Below, in pieces: positions 17,025 through 25,621 of a stretch of 64,000 bases of DNA. Source of the stretch: Paenibacillus sp. FSL R5-0490 (lineage in GTDB: Bacteria > Bacillota > Bacilli > Bacillales > Cytobacillaceae); contig NZ_MRTQ01000002.1 of the NCBI RefSeq assembly GCF_001956215.1, forward strand, positions 1-64,000, read 5' to 3'. The position numbers were made by a program, and so were the translations under genes. Below the pieces are notes generated by a model. It saw nothing but the letters and a program-made list of their open reading frames with translations, did no database searches and had not been told where the DNA came from. Every line of letters begins with the position of its first letter. Position 1 is the stretch's first letter.

Positions 17025-17244
17025 ATGAGGTTCTTTTATGGTGACCATTCAATTTAATAAGAGAGCCTCTTTTAATCCAATAATGAAAGTTTTCTGCCGG
17101 AAAAACTCCTCGGCCATTTGATCTGTCCATCTGAATGACAACGCTGTTCTGGGTCACCTCCAGAATTTTAAGTGTTTGGGAACGGTTAAGGTTTGGCATG
17201 AAGGTACTTGTGATTTCAAATTGCATATCCTTATCCAGGTTCAA
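17023..17244 (-). CDS. Small uncharacterised beta-rich protein
   Basis: 73 residues, no signal peptide or membrane helix. Alternating hydrophobic residues (QFEITSTF, TLKILEV, SVVIQMDR) suggest a small beta-barrel, and the C-terminus is basic (HHKRTS). I do not recognise the family. The start is assigned to TTG 17244, seven bases after AGGAGGT; the GTG three codons earlier overlaps that ribosome site. A dedicated terminator palindrome follows. It is divergent from the Gfo/Idh/MocA oxidoreductase gene. Confidence 0.6.
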   Translation of the reverse strand: MNLDKDMQFEITSTFMPNLNRSQTLKILEVTQNSVVIQMDRSNGRGVFPAENFHYWIKRGSLIKLNGHHKRTS

Positions 17245-17429
17245 TGGTGGCACCTCCTGATTGTATTATTAAAATTATTATCCCCATACAACGTTTTTCT
17301 ATCCAATTATTGGCCGGTATATTTTTGAACCATACTCTGAGAACTTGTAAGATAAATTAAACTTTTGAATATTTGCAATTAACGTTATAATTCACTTAGT
17401 ACATGATTTTTCATAAGAAGGTGAAGTAT

Positions 17430-18380
17430 GTGAGAGAAAAGATTAAAGTTGGATTGATAGGGATGGGTGCCGTAGGGGAAAGAATACTCCGTCAATTTCG
17501 GCAGAATGAGGAGTTTGAGATTGCCTCACTTTGCGATCGAAATGCTGAACGACTAGATAAATTTAAAGCTGAGCTGCCGGATACAACAATGCATACCAAT
17601 TATTTAGACATACTTCAGGATGAAACCATCAAGCTGATCTATTTAGGTGTTCCGCCAAAATTTCATCATACAATTGCAATGGATATTATAAAGAGCGGCA
17701 AGCATCTGCTTTGTGAGAAGCCTCTGGCCAATTCCATTGAAGAGGCCAAGGAAATGTGTGAAGGTGCTGTGAATGCCGGGATCATACACGCAATGAATTT
17801 TCCCATGGCATACAGTCCAGCTTTTAAATTGTTTAAGGATAAGATACATAATGGTGAGCTGGGTAAGATTAAGAAAGTTGAACTGCACCTGCAGTTTAAG
17901 CAATGGCCGCGTGAATGGCAGCAGAACGATTGGATATCAAGCAGGGAACAGGGAGGCTTTATCAGGGAAGTAGCGCCCCATTTTATTCACATGATTCACG
18001 ATGCATTCGGAGAATTGGACAATGTCCATTCTTTTGTTGAATACCCTGAAGATGAACGATTATGTGAAACAAGCTTTTCGACTTTATTAACGCTGCCAGG
18101 CGGTATTCCGGTTGTGTTTAACGGAATATCCGGAATCGGGCAGCAAGAACATCTGTCTTTTAAAGTTTTTGGTGATAAAGGAACTCTGGATATGCAGAAC
18201 TGGAGTATTCTGGTTCATACTACTATTGAAAATAGCGGAGAAATTATAGAGCTTGGTGAGCCAGAAACCAGTCTTCCTGCAGAACTCCTCAAAGCAATAA
18301 GAGGAGATAAAGCCTTATTGGTATCCTTTAAAGAAGGGCACCAGGTGCAAAAGGTTTTAGAAAGAATCCTATTGAGCTGA
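17430..18380 (+). CDS. Gfo/Idh/MocA-family oxidoreductase
   Basis: NAD(P)-dependent oxidoreductase, 316 residues. The N-terminal Rossmann fold begins at once with VGLIGMGAVGERILRQF, and the conserved CEKPLA motif lies near residue 99. The C-terminal half is the alpha/beta substrate domain with HFIHMIHDAFGE. Family members act on sugars, inositols, dihydrodiols or biliverdin, and the substrate here cannot be told. The GTG at 17430 is six bases after GAAGGTG, a better start than the ATG nine codons upstream. Single gene with its own terminator; neighbours give no pathway clue. Confidence 0.85.
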   Translation: MREKIKVGLIGMGAVGERILRQFRQNEEFEIASLCDRNAERLDKFKAELPDTTMHTNYLDILQDETIKLIYLGVPPKFHHTIAMDIIKSGKHLLCEKPLANSIEEAKEMCEGAVNAGIIHAMNFPMAYSPAFKLFKDKIHNGELGKIKKVELHLQFKQWPREWQQNDWISSREQGGFIREVAPHFIHMIHDAFGELDNVHSFVEYPEDERLCETSFSTLLTLPGGIPVVFNGISGIGQQEHLSFKVFGDKGTLDMQNWSILVHTTIENSGEIIELGEPETSLPAELLKAIRGDKALLVSFKEGHQVQKVLERILLS

Positions 18381-18382
18381 TC

Positions 18383-18407
18383 AGAGGCATATTCGTGTCT
18401 CTTTTTT
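18383..18407 (+). terminator. Terminator
   Basis: A 7-bp stem with one G-U pair (18383-18389 with 18396-18402) followed by T5. Confidence 0.6.
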
Positions 18408-18570
18408 CATCTGTACTCCTCAGGTGTCTCCTGCAGCTTAGTATGAAACAATGCTCGAAAAAGACCCGTGTTTTAATGTATAATAATCTGGTGAGAGTTC
18501 TTCAGGTTAAAGAAGAACCTATTACTATTTAAAAATTTCATAGATCCAAAGTTGAAAGAGAGTGGGACAT

Positions 18571-19290
18571 ATGGGCCGTAAATGGAACAATATCAAGGAA
18601 AAAAAAGCATCAAAAGACGCAAATACTAGCCGTGTTTATTCCAAGTTTGCACTTGAGATATATGTGGTTGCCAAGCAAGGGGAGCCTGATCCGGAAGCAA
18701 ACCAGGCCTTGAAATTTGTGCTTGAGCGTGCAAAAACATATAACGTGCCACGAAATATCATTGATCGTGCAATAGAAAAAGCAAAAGGCGGAGCGGAAGA
18801 AAACTATGACGAGCTTCGCTACGAAGGATTCGGGCCTAGCGGATCCATGATTATTGTTGATGCATTAACGAATAACGTAAATCGTACAGCTTCCAATGTA
18901 CGTGCTGCATTCGGAAAAAATGGCGGAAATATGGGTGTGAGCGGATCGGTTTCCTATATGTTCGACTCAACCGCTGTTATCGGCATTGAAGGCAAATCAG
19001 AGGAAGAAGTACTGGAGATCCTAATGGAAGCAGACGTAGACGCACGTGATATTCTGGAAGAAGAAGATACGGTAATTGTATATGCTGAGCCCGATCAGTT
19101 TCATGCAGTTCAGGAAGCATTCAAGTCAGCAGGCATCAATGAGTTTGCTGTTGCTGAATTAACAATGCTCCCGCAAAATGAAGTCACCCTTGAAGCTGAT
19201 GCACAGGTGCAATTTGAAAAACTGATTGATGCCCTTGAAGACCTGGAAGATGTCCAGCGTGTATACCATAATGTTGATTTAGGTGAATAA
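18571..19290 (+). CDS. YebC/PmpR-family protein (YeeI-like)
   Basis: 239 residues of the YebC/TACO1 family, formerly called transcriptional regulators and now linked to translation of difficult sequences. The N-terminus [18 protein letters not shown] matches the Gram-positive YeeI subtype, not the GHSKW subtype. Core motifs include [35 protein letters not shown] and [14 protein letters not shown]. The acidic C-terminal domain is intact. The ATG at 18571 gives the family N-terminus; a GTG three codons earlier is less likely. Single gene followed by a terminator. The exact molecular role is not shown by sequence. Confidence 0.92.
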   Translation: MGRKWNNIKEKKASKDANTSRVYSKFALEIYVVAKQGEPDPEANQALKFVLERAKTYNVPRNIIDRAIEKAKGGAEENYDELRYEGFGPSGSMIIVDALTNNVNRTASNVRAAFGKNGGNMGVSGSVSYMFDSTAVIGIEGKSEEEVLEILMEADVDARDILEEEDTVIVYAEPDQFHAVQEAFKSAGINEFAVAELTMLPQNEVTLEADAQVQFEKLIDALEDLEDVQRVYHNVDLGE

Positions 19291-19298
19291 TGGAGAAG

Positions 19299-19330
19299 AG
19301 GAGTCCGCTTAATAGCTGGGCTCCTTTTTT
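19299..19330 (+). terminator. Terminator
   Basis: An 8-bp stem with one G-U pair (19299-19306 with 19318-19325) followed by T6. Confidence 0.75.
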
Positions 19331-19651
19331 ATTTAATAAGTTTTCTATAATAATGTTATGTAAACTAGAAATCCATTATCATTTTCACTAAGTGAAATTA
19401 AGGTTGTCGAAAAAATGGACCTCTATTAATAATAGTGGCGGTAAGTGCAATTTTATGCTGATATCAGATGATATCTGTCGAATATCATATTGCTAGCGCA
19501 TGCTATTTTATTGCCTGATATAGATAATGCCATTAACTTTCCACTGAAAGATTATAATTCTGGATATTGGAAAATAACTGAAATAAAAATTTTTGTGTTT
19601 TAATCACTGCAGTGATGGGAACAAAAATAGGGAAAGGAGAGTTTTACACAC
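19331..19651. other. Gene-free AT-rich stretch
   Basis: About 320 bases with no open frame carrying a ribosome site. A small dyad GATATC-AGAT-GATATC lies near 19470. No riboswitch, tRNA or repeat was recognised. Confidence 0.5.
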
Positions 19652-19843
19652 ATGAATACGTTTAAGGTTATTTATACTTTTGAAAAAGGCGTTACCGTAA
19701 CAGAAGAGATTGAAGCAGAAAATAAATCCGAGGTAATCGGGAGCATTAAAGATCTGGAAGGGTATGTTGAACTGACATGTACTGAAGGTCACTATCACCG
19801 ATTTGATTTCGCTGATGTAAAGTTAGTCACAATCACAGAATAA
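19652..19843 (+). CDS. Small uncharacterised protein
   Basis: 63 residues with alternating polar and hydrophobic residues (FKVIYTFEKGVTVTEEI) followed by a HYHRFDFADVKLVTI tail; probably a compact beta-rich domain. No signal peptide. I do not recognise the family. AAAGGAGAG precedes the ATG by ten bases, and a terminator follows directly, so it is likely a real single gene. Confidence 0.65.
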   Translation: MNTFKVIYTFEKGVTVTEEIEAENKSEVIGSIKDLEGYVELTCTEGHYHRFDFADVKLVTITE

Positions 19844-19870
19844 AAGGAAGGCCGGAATCGGCCTCCCCCC

Positions 19871-19893
19871 AAGCCCGCCTGATTAGCGGGCTT
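19871..19893. terminator. Bidirectional terminator
   Basis: Stem AAGCCCGC with GCGGGCTT (19871-19878 with 19886-19893) between the small gene and the convergent sortase gene. Confidence 0.8.
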
Positions 19894-19894
19894 T

Positions 19895-20494
19895 TTACTT
19901 TCTAACTAGATCCCCAATCAGAATGTACCTCTTTGGTGCATCTCCAATAAAATTAAAAGGGTAGCAGGTGGTTACAGTCAGAGTTGCTCTAGGTTTAGGA
20001 ACAATAACTGTTCTGTCGTCTGCATCGACAATTCTGATTTTACGCACCTTATAGGTAAATTCCCCGGCAGAAGTCCTCACGACAAGAAGATCGCCTTTTA
20101 CTACTTCTCCAAGTTTACGAAAGACGGTATCCCGGTGGCCGGACAGGACAGAATTGTCTTCTTCTCCAGGAAGGACGCTGCTTGCATAATGGCCAACGCC
20201 TTTTTCCAGCTCATCTTCATTAGTGCCATGAAAGATTGGCAAATCCGCTGATATCTTCGGAATTGACAAGACACCCATTTCTTCGCCCATTTTTGGACGG
20301 TCAGTGTAAAGGTTGTGAGGCTCCGTTTTTTGTGCGGCCTTCACTTCTGTTTTTACATTGCTGCTGGGGGAAGCTGTATGGGCTGAAGTCTTTTGGTTAT
20401 TCATAAGAGGCATAAGATTTGAGACGGCAAGCCAAATCCCCCCAAAAATAAAAGCCAGACCAATAACTTTTATTAACGTAAGTTTTCTTATCAC
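19895..20494 (-). CDS. Class D sortase
   Basis: Membrane-bound cysteine transpeptidase of 199 residues. An N-terminal membrane anchor (about 8-30), a linker, then the sortase barrel with His120 (LSGHRDT), Cys177 (TVTTCYPF) and Arg189 (APKRY), the full catalytic triad. The TVTTCYPF context and single N-terminal anchor fit class D (B. subtilis YhcS-like). The GTG start overlaps the stop of the upstream gene (GTGA), so the two are translationally coupled. That gene encodes an acidic protein with an LPNTA motif, almost certainly its substrate. Confidence 0.92.
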   Translation of the reverse strand: MIRKLTLIKVIGLAFIFGGIWLAVSNLMPLMNNQKTSAHTASPSSNVKTEVKAAQKTEPHNLYTDRPKMGEEMGVLSIPKISADLPIFHGTNEDELEKGVGHYASSVLPGEEDNSVLSGHRDTVFRKLGEVVKGDLLVVRTSAGEFTYKVRKIRIVDADDRTVIVPKPRATLTVTTCYPFNFIGDAPKRYILIGDLVRK

Positions 20495-21675
20495 GCCTCT
20501 TTCACTTTCCGTCTGAGTAAAATGCCCATCCCTATTAGGAGAAGTCCAATGCCAGCTAAAACTCCTTCAGAATAGTTTCCTGCTGTGTTTGGCAGTTTTC
20601 CGCCTTTCACAGTTTTTACATGCTTTGAAACCTGTTTCACTTTATCAGGATCTTGTTTTTTAATTACCGTTTCGGCCTGATTCAAATCGGTCACTGTGTC
20701 TTCTATTAGTTCAGAACTGAACATCTCAGCTGTAATAATCATATCTGCCAGGAACTGGCCTTGTGTATTATAAAGCTCTATAAGCAGGTCATAGTCTTTT
20801 GTATCTTCTAAAGCAACCATTTCAGCTGTTGTTAAATGAACCTTCTCACCATCTTTCACAAGGTAAAACTCGGCATCAAGCTGGAACAGATTCATCATTT
20901 CCTGCATAATGCTGATAAGATCAGCAATTTCTGCTTCTGTTAAGTCATCGGCACTGTCAAACTCGCCAAATGCCATTAACCGGTTTTCAAGATCCATCAT
21001 TTTATCAAGCAATACTGGATCTTCAAAATCCAAAGTCATAAAATGTGCAAATAATGCTTCAAGTTCTTCATCGGTAAGATCTATATCTCCAAGTATTTGA
21101 GTCATTTCGTCTTCACCGGGCATTTCATCGCCGCCCAGATAAATGGAAACCATGATATCAAGATCCTCAATAAATTCATAGTTTTCAAGTGAATCATCGT
21201 TTTCCTCAAGGAGAGAAATGAGCTCCTCTTTTGTAAGTCCGTAGTCATTTAATAGCTGCTTTAGAGTTTCGTCGTTAATTTCAGTGCCTGTATAGGTTAA
21301 AAAAGAAACAGTTGTATCCAATGCATCAATATATTTGAAAACATCGCGAACATCATCAGCCGCTTCCATTTCCCCATTCTCAACGAGCAGTGCTGTTAAT
21401 TCCTCCTCATTTTCAAAACCATAGTCAGCCAGCAGCTGCTGAAGGTTTTCTTCAGTAATAGGCTCACCAAGATATTCAATCATTTCTTCGATGGTCTCGA
21501 AATCTTCAATACTCATATCCCAAAAGTATTCCAGGTGGTCATTCAGGCCTTCTTCAGACCAATTTGTTTCCTTCAGGAATTCAGCCACTTCCTCATCGCT
21601 TGGAGCTGCCAGGCTGACAGCCGGAAACAGGCTCAACAAAAGGATCGATGCTATAACAATACTAAGTCTTTTCAA
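20491..21675 (-). CDS. Processed acidic surface protein with LPNTA sorting signal
   Basis: 394 residues. A signal peptide (1-24, likely cut after VSLA) precedes a very acidic region containing repeated blocks built on a pattern of acidic linker, TEEEL and a helical segment (TNWSEEGLNDHLEYF, ITEENLQQLLADYGFENEEEL, INDETLKQLLNDYGLTKEEL, about 15 residues each). The C-terminus has LPNTAG, a hydrophobic helix and a basic RRKVKEA tail, a classic cell-wall sorting signal. It matches the processed acidic surface protein family that pairs with class D sortases. The TTG at 21675, eight bases after GGAGG, gives a clean signal peptide. Followed directly by the sortase gene. Confidence 0.9.
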   Translation of the reverse strand: MKRLSIVIASILLLSLFPAVSLAAPSDEEVAEFLKETNWSEEGLNDHLEYFWDMSIEDFETIEEMIEYLGEPITEENLQQLLADYGFENEEELTALLVENGEMEAADDVRDVFKYIDALDTTVSFLTYTGTEINDETLKQLLNDYGLTKEELISLLEENDDSLENYEFIEDLDIMVSIYLGGDEMPGEDEMTQILGDIDLTDEELEALFAHFMTLDFEDPVLLDKMMDLENRLMAFGEFDSADDLTEAEIADLISIMQEMMNLFQLDAEFYLVKDGEKVHLTTAEMVALEDTKDYDLLIELYNTQGQFLADMIITAEMFSSELIEDTVTDLNQAETVIKKQDPDKVKQVSKHVKTVKGGKLPNTAGNYSEGVLAGIGLLLIGMGILLRRKVKEA

Positions 21676-22037
21676 TGGTGGTTCCTCCAAATATGATAAT
21701 TAATTCTAGAATAATATAATGTAAAAAATATTTTTCGGATAGAATTGTTATTTGGAATGTTATTAGCTATAATATTTGGTTTTTTTGAAGCGGAATTGGA
21801 TGGATGAAATGCTTGTTCTATCAAGGGGTTTAACAATTGTAGTCTTAGAATCCAGGTCAAACCTGAGAATGAATTTCCTTATTAACCCATTTTTTCCTGT
21901 AATTAAATAAAGATTATATACACATTCCTTAAGAAGTAATAAGTGTCAAAACAGGGATTGCTTTATACGTTCAAAATGTGTAATATTACACTAATAGAAC
22001 CAAACGAATATTATTCTATCTAAAAGAGGTGGATCCC
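21676..22037. other. Divergent intergenic region
   Basis: About 360 AT-rich bases between the sortase-substrate gene and the giant membrane protein gene. It holds a promoter for the rightward gene (21958-21986) and AT-rich sequence before the leftward gene. No supported small gene was found. Confidence 0.5.
21958..21986 (+). promoter_or_regulatory. Candidate sigma-A promoter
   Basis: TTGCTT (21958-21963), 17-bp spacer, TAATAT (21981-21986), about 50 bases before the start codon of the large membrane protein gene. Confidence 0.5.
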
Positions 22038-25000
22038 TTGAACCCACAAACAGAAAAATATCATCACGACATATTTCATGCTGAACTCACTAAATTGAAA
22101 GAGAAGGACTATATTTCACCAGAACATTATGAAATGACTCTAAAAGCCCATCATCAGTACTATCAGGACCTTGAAGAGCTGAAAAGAGAGCACATTAGGG
22201 CTGCAAAAGCTGCAGAAGAAATTAGACAAAAGCCTATTCTGCCAGCAAAAGAAACTGTGAAAAAGAAGTTATCTCAGGAAGAAATCCGTGAAAGGAACAT
22301 TTCCTGGCTGCTGAATATTGGAGTCATCCTGCTCCTGATCGGTGGACTTTTTGTGGCAACAAGCAACTGGGCGACAATGTCGAATTTCATGAAAAGTGCA
22401 TCCATTGCAGTGGTTTCCCTTCTTTTCTATGGCTTTGCGTTTATTTCCGGAAAGCTGCTGAAAATTGAAAGAACATCGTTTGCTTTCATTGTTCTTGGGA
22501 GTTTATTTTTGCCAATATTCATTTTGTCTGTCGGCTGGTTTGAACTGCTTGGCCCATATCTTTCCTTTTATGGGGAAGGACGCTATATACTCGGAGCGGC
22601 TGGAAGTTTATTGATCTTTCCAATATACAGTATATTTGCTAAGAAACTGAGTTCCCGTCTTTTTGTCTGGTTTGCTTTTATTGCCCTGACTGCTTGTGCT
22701 GGTTATATCCTGGCAGCATTCAGTCTTGAAAATGACAGTTTCTATCTAGGATTAATGATTTTTAATGCTCTTCTGTCCGCAGCCTTTCATCGCATGAAAA
22801 AGCATGCCTATCTTAAATTATTTTCGAAAGAACTGGTTTACTTTGCTCAAATCAATTTAGTGATCTCTACTTTATTGATGCTTGTCTTTTTCAATAGCCA
22901 TGTTTTTTACAGTGTGAATATCCTGCTGACTGCAGCCGTTTATTTATCAATGGTGTATGTAACAGGCAGGACGGAGTTTCATTTCGTCTTCAGCTTACTG
23001 ATTGTCTATGGTGCCTATCAGCTGATTGAAAACAGTATGTTAAATGCAGCTGGCCCGGTTTTCTATGCGCTTGCAGGAATTGGTTTTCTGTTTGTTCCTA
23101 TGGTAATGGATAAGCAATATTCCTGGGAGAAGATTTTCAGACTGACCAGTGCAGCAGTTTCGATACTTGCTTTTCTTTATATTTCAATCGAAGGAATCCT
23201 GTTAACGGCCGGGGAACCCTCTGTATCACTGCTGCTGGCTTATACAATACTCGCGGGGCAGTTTATCTATTTGGCAAATATTATGGGAAACAGGCTGTTT
23301 GCTTACCTGGCACCTGTATTTTTAGCTTTTTCCCTATTCCAAGCAGTTCTTATGCTGGATAAAGCCATCCCGTTCAACAATCTATCTTTACCTGTTTTCT
23401 TCATTGGCTTTGTGCTTATTATCAGTTTCGGGTATCTGCTTAAACATCCGCTAATAAAAGTCGTGGAATCAAGCTCACGCGATGTGGCTGTCAGTATTAT
23501 GCTGTTTTCGGCTGTGATAGCTTCAGGACTTCTTGATTGGCTTGCTGCAGGCACCATGCTATTAATCTTCAGCTTTGTCCTGTACCTCATGAATAAGGCT
23601 GAAAATCGGATTTTTTATACAGAGACGATTCCCTGGGCTATTCCATTGTCAATCGGGTTTGCCTTTATGTTTTATGGTGAACATCTGCGAAGTTATTCAA
23701 GCTTTTATCAGAATGAGCTGGGTATGGCCATGAATACCGTAATGGCAAGTATAGCCCTCCTTATCCTTTATGTCATTCTTTCTAAGAAAGGGCACAAAAC
23801 TCAAGCCAAAAACGTGTTTTTAATTTCGCTGGGATATTATACAATCTCACTGTTTACAGCCGCTGCTTTGACGATCAATGAAGTTTGGATGAGACCAGCA
23901 GTTTTTATAGGCGGTATAGCAATGTACCTTGGCCTGTATCAATTCCATAAGCAAACCTGGATACCATTTGCGACAGCATCGATTTCACTTTTTGCTTACT
24001 TAATGATTTTGATTGCTTTACCATTTAACTTTACAATTTTTAATTGGGTCCAATTTCCTTTAGGGGCATGGATCCTGATTGGTGCGGCTTTTTATATTTC
24101 TAAGAAAGACGTTGTCCTGGCAAGAGGGTTCAGCTGGATTGGCCATATCTTCATGCCTTTTGCCATGATCCTGACATTTTTCCTTTATAGGGAAAACAGT
24201 ATCTGGCCATTTATAGCCACCCTGGCAGTCTATTGGATCAGTTTCAAGGTTTCTGCTAATGAGTGGAAAGTAAAGATATTCCTCTACAGCTCATTTATAA
24301 CTTTGTTTATGGTGATCTTGACGGGTATGGAGCAAATTCTGGGGGACAGCTATAGTGAGTATGCCATATTAACAGTCAGCTGTGCTGTATTCTTATTCTG
24401 GATGACTGGTAAAACTCAGGATAAACAGAGGAGTGTTTACTTTTTTATACCATGGTCTGTGATTGGGATATTGGCTTTTCTGGCGTCCTATCCCTTTGGA
24501 GTTCTCCCCTTTATCGTTTCTATTATCTATACAGCAGGGTTGATCATATATATGCATAGAACCCAGCTTGATATATTAGGTGCTATTCCATTGTTTTTAC
24601 TGTATGCAGCAGTACTTAAATTCCTATTCATTAACGGTATTGCTCCAGATATGAAAATTGTGATTTCCGCTGGCTTCGGCATGGCTGCGGTTTTCATTGG
24701 CAAAATGGTATATGCCAAAATTTTCATGGGCAAAAAAGCGGATAGCTACACAATGATTTCCATGCTATTTTTGCTAACCGCTTATCTTTTTCCAGCGGTT
24801 TCCCTATGGGCGGAAGTTCTCCCTGGACTCCTGATCAGTGTATTTTTATTTTTACAGAAGGGCAGAGTGGCATCCAAATACTATAGGCTCCCTGGATTGC
24901 TGGCAGGAGCAGTATTACTGGAGCCATATTATAGTGTATTAAGGATTATTGAAATACCGGATCTTTTTATAAGAGAGGCATATGTTCTCCCTTGGATCAT

Positions 25001-25424
25001 CCTGATTATTTTTGTCAGGAAAGTCCTGAAGGGGCAGTACTCAAAGCTGACCAGTAAAATTCAGTGGGGAGTTCTCATAGCAGTATCCTTGCTGCTTGTG
25101 CAGGACGGCCTTACAAGTAATACGGTTTATGATGCACTTATAGTCGGTACGCTCTCGCTGACCTCGATGCTGGCCGGCACTTTTTGGAGGATAAAGTCTT
25201 ATTTCTTTGTAGGTTCCGGGGTTCTGCTCCTGAATGTACTGCTGCAAACCAGACCATATTGGGGGAATCTCCCTTGGTGGGCATACCTTTTAATCGCCGG
25301 CTCAATTCTCATTTCTGCAGCAAGCTATAATGAATGGCAGAAACAGAAAACAGCAAAAGGTGAAGAGCCTTTAATTTCTCAATGGAAAAATAACATAGTC
25401 AATAAGTTAAAAGAATGGTCCTGA
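22038..25424 (+). CDS. Giant polytopic membrane protein (DUF2157 / SCO7613-C-like)
   Basis: 1128 residues. A charged cytoplasmic N-terminus (about 1-90) with helices is followed by about 30 hydrophobic segments separated by short loops through to residue 1105, and a short basic tail. The N-terminal membrane part (ISWLLNIGVILLLIGGLFVATSNW) resembles DUF2157 membrane domains. The overall size and layout fit the proteins annotated as SCO7613 C-terminal domain-containing in Bacillaceae. No transporter or enzyme motif is visible, so function is unknown. The TTG at 22038 follows GAGGTGG. Single gene with promoter and terminator. Confidence 0.75.
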   Translation: MNPQTEKYHHDIFHAELTKLKEKDYISPEHYEMTLKAHHQYYQDLEELKREHIRAAKAAEEIRQKPILPAKETVKKKLSQEEIRERNISWLLNIGVILLLIGGLFVATSNWATMSNFMKSASIAVVSLLFYGFAFISGKLLKIERTSFAFIVLGSLFLPIFILSVGWFELLGPYLSFYGEGRYILGAAGSLLIFPIYSIFAKKLSSRLFVWFAFIALTACAGYILAAFSLENDSFYLGLMIFNALLSAAFHRMKKHAYLKLFSKELVYFAQINLVISTLLMLVFFNSHVFYSVNILLTAAVYLSMVYVTGRTEFHFVFSLLIVYGAYQLIENSMLNAAGPVFYALAGIGFLFVPMVMDKQYSWEKIFRLTSAAVSILAFLYISIEGILLTAGEPSVSLLLAYTILAGQFIYLANIMGNRLFAYLAPVFLAFSLFQAVLMLDKAIPFNNLSLPVFFIGFVLIISFGYLLKHPLIKVVESSSRDVAVSIMLFSAVIASGLLDWLAAGTMLLIFSFVLYLMNKAENRIFYTETIPWAIPLSIGFAFMFYGEHLRSYSSFYQNELGMAMNTVMASIALLILYVILSKKGHKTQAKNVFLISLGYYTISLFTAAALTINEVWMRPAVFIGGIAMYLGLYQFHKQTWIPFATASISLFAYLMILIALPFNFTIFNWVQFPLGAWILIGAAFYISKKDVVLARGFSWIGHIFMPFAMILTFFLYRENSIWPFIATLAVYWISFKVSANEWKVKIFLYSSFITLFMVILTGMEQILGDSYSEYAILTVSCAVFLFWMTGKTQDKQRSVYFFIPWSVIGILAFLASYPFGVLPFIVSIIYTAGLIIYMHRTQLDILGAIPLFLLYAAVLKFLFINGIAPDMKIVISAGFGMAAVFIGKMVYAKIFMGKKADSYTMISMLFLLTAYLFPAVSLWAEVLPGLLISVFLFLQKGRVASKYYRLPGLLAGAVLLEPYYSVLRIIEIPDLFIREAYVLPWIILIIFVRKVLKGQYSKLTSKIQWGVLIAVSLLLVQDGLTSNTVYDALIVGTLSLTSMLAGTFWRIKSYFFVGSGVLLLNVLLQTRPYWGNLPWWAYLLIAGSILISAASYNEWQKQKTAKGEEPLISQWKNNIVNKLKEWS

Positions 25425-25432
25425 GAAATTTT

Positions 25433-25465
25433 ACCTAGCCCTCTATTATATGGGCTAGGTCTTTT
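25433..25465 (+). terminator. Terminator
   Basis: Stem ACCTAGCCC with GGGCTAGGT (25433-25441 with 25452-25460), then CTTTTT. Confidence 0.85.
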
Positions 25466-25506
25466 TATTAACTTTAAAATAAAAAAGTAAATTTTCAGAA
25501 AATAAG

Positions 25507-25535
25507 TTGACTTTTTCCTGTTTACACGGTATCTT
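25507..25535 (+). promoter_or_regulatory. Candidate promoter of the paa operon
   Basis: TTGACT (25507-25512), 17-bp spacer, TATCTT (25530-25535). The dyad at 25565-25583 lies 30 bases downstream. Confidence 0.5.
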
Positions 25536-25564
25536 TGTGTTAAATATATAACACTTATTTTATC

Positions 25565-25583
25565 TAACGATATTTAAACGTTA
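25565..25583. promoter_or_regulatory. Candidate operator, dyad TAACG-N9-CGTTA
   Basis: A perfect 5-bp inverted repeat with a 9-base AT-rich centre, 39 bases before the paaK start codon. Nearly the same dyad lies before paaX (33869) and the ABC operon (35961). The binding protein is not shown; PaaX is the obvious candidate. Confidence 0.55.
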
Positions 25584-25621
25584 TATTAAATTATTATCCT
25601 AATATTCTGGGAGGTCATGTC

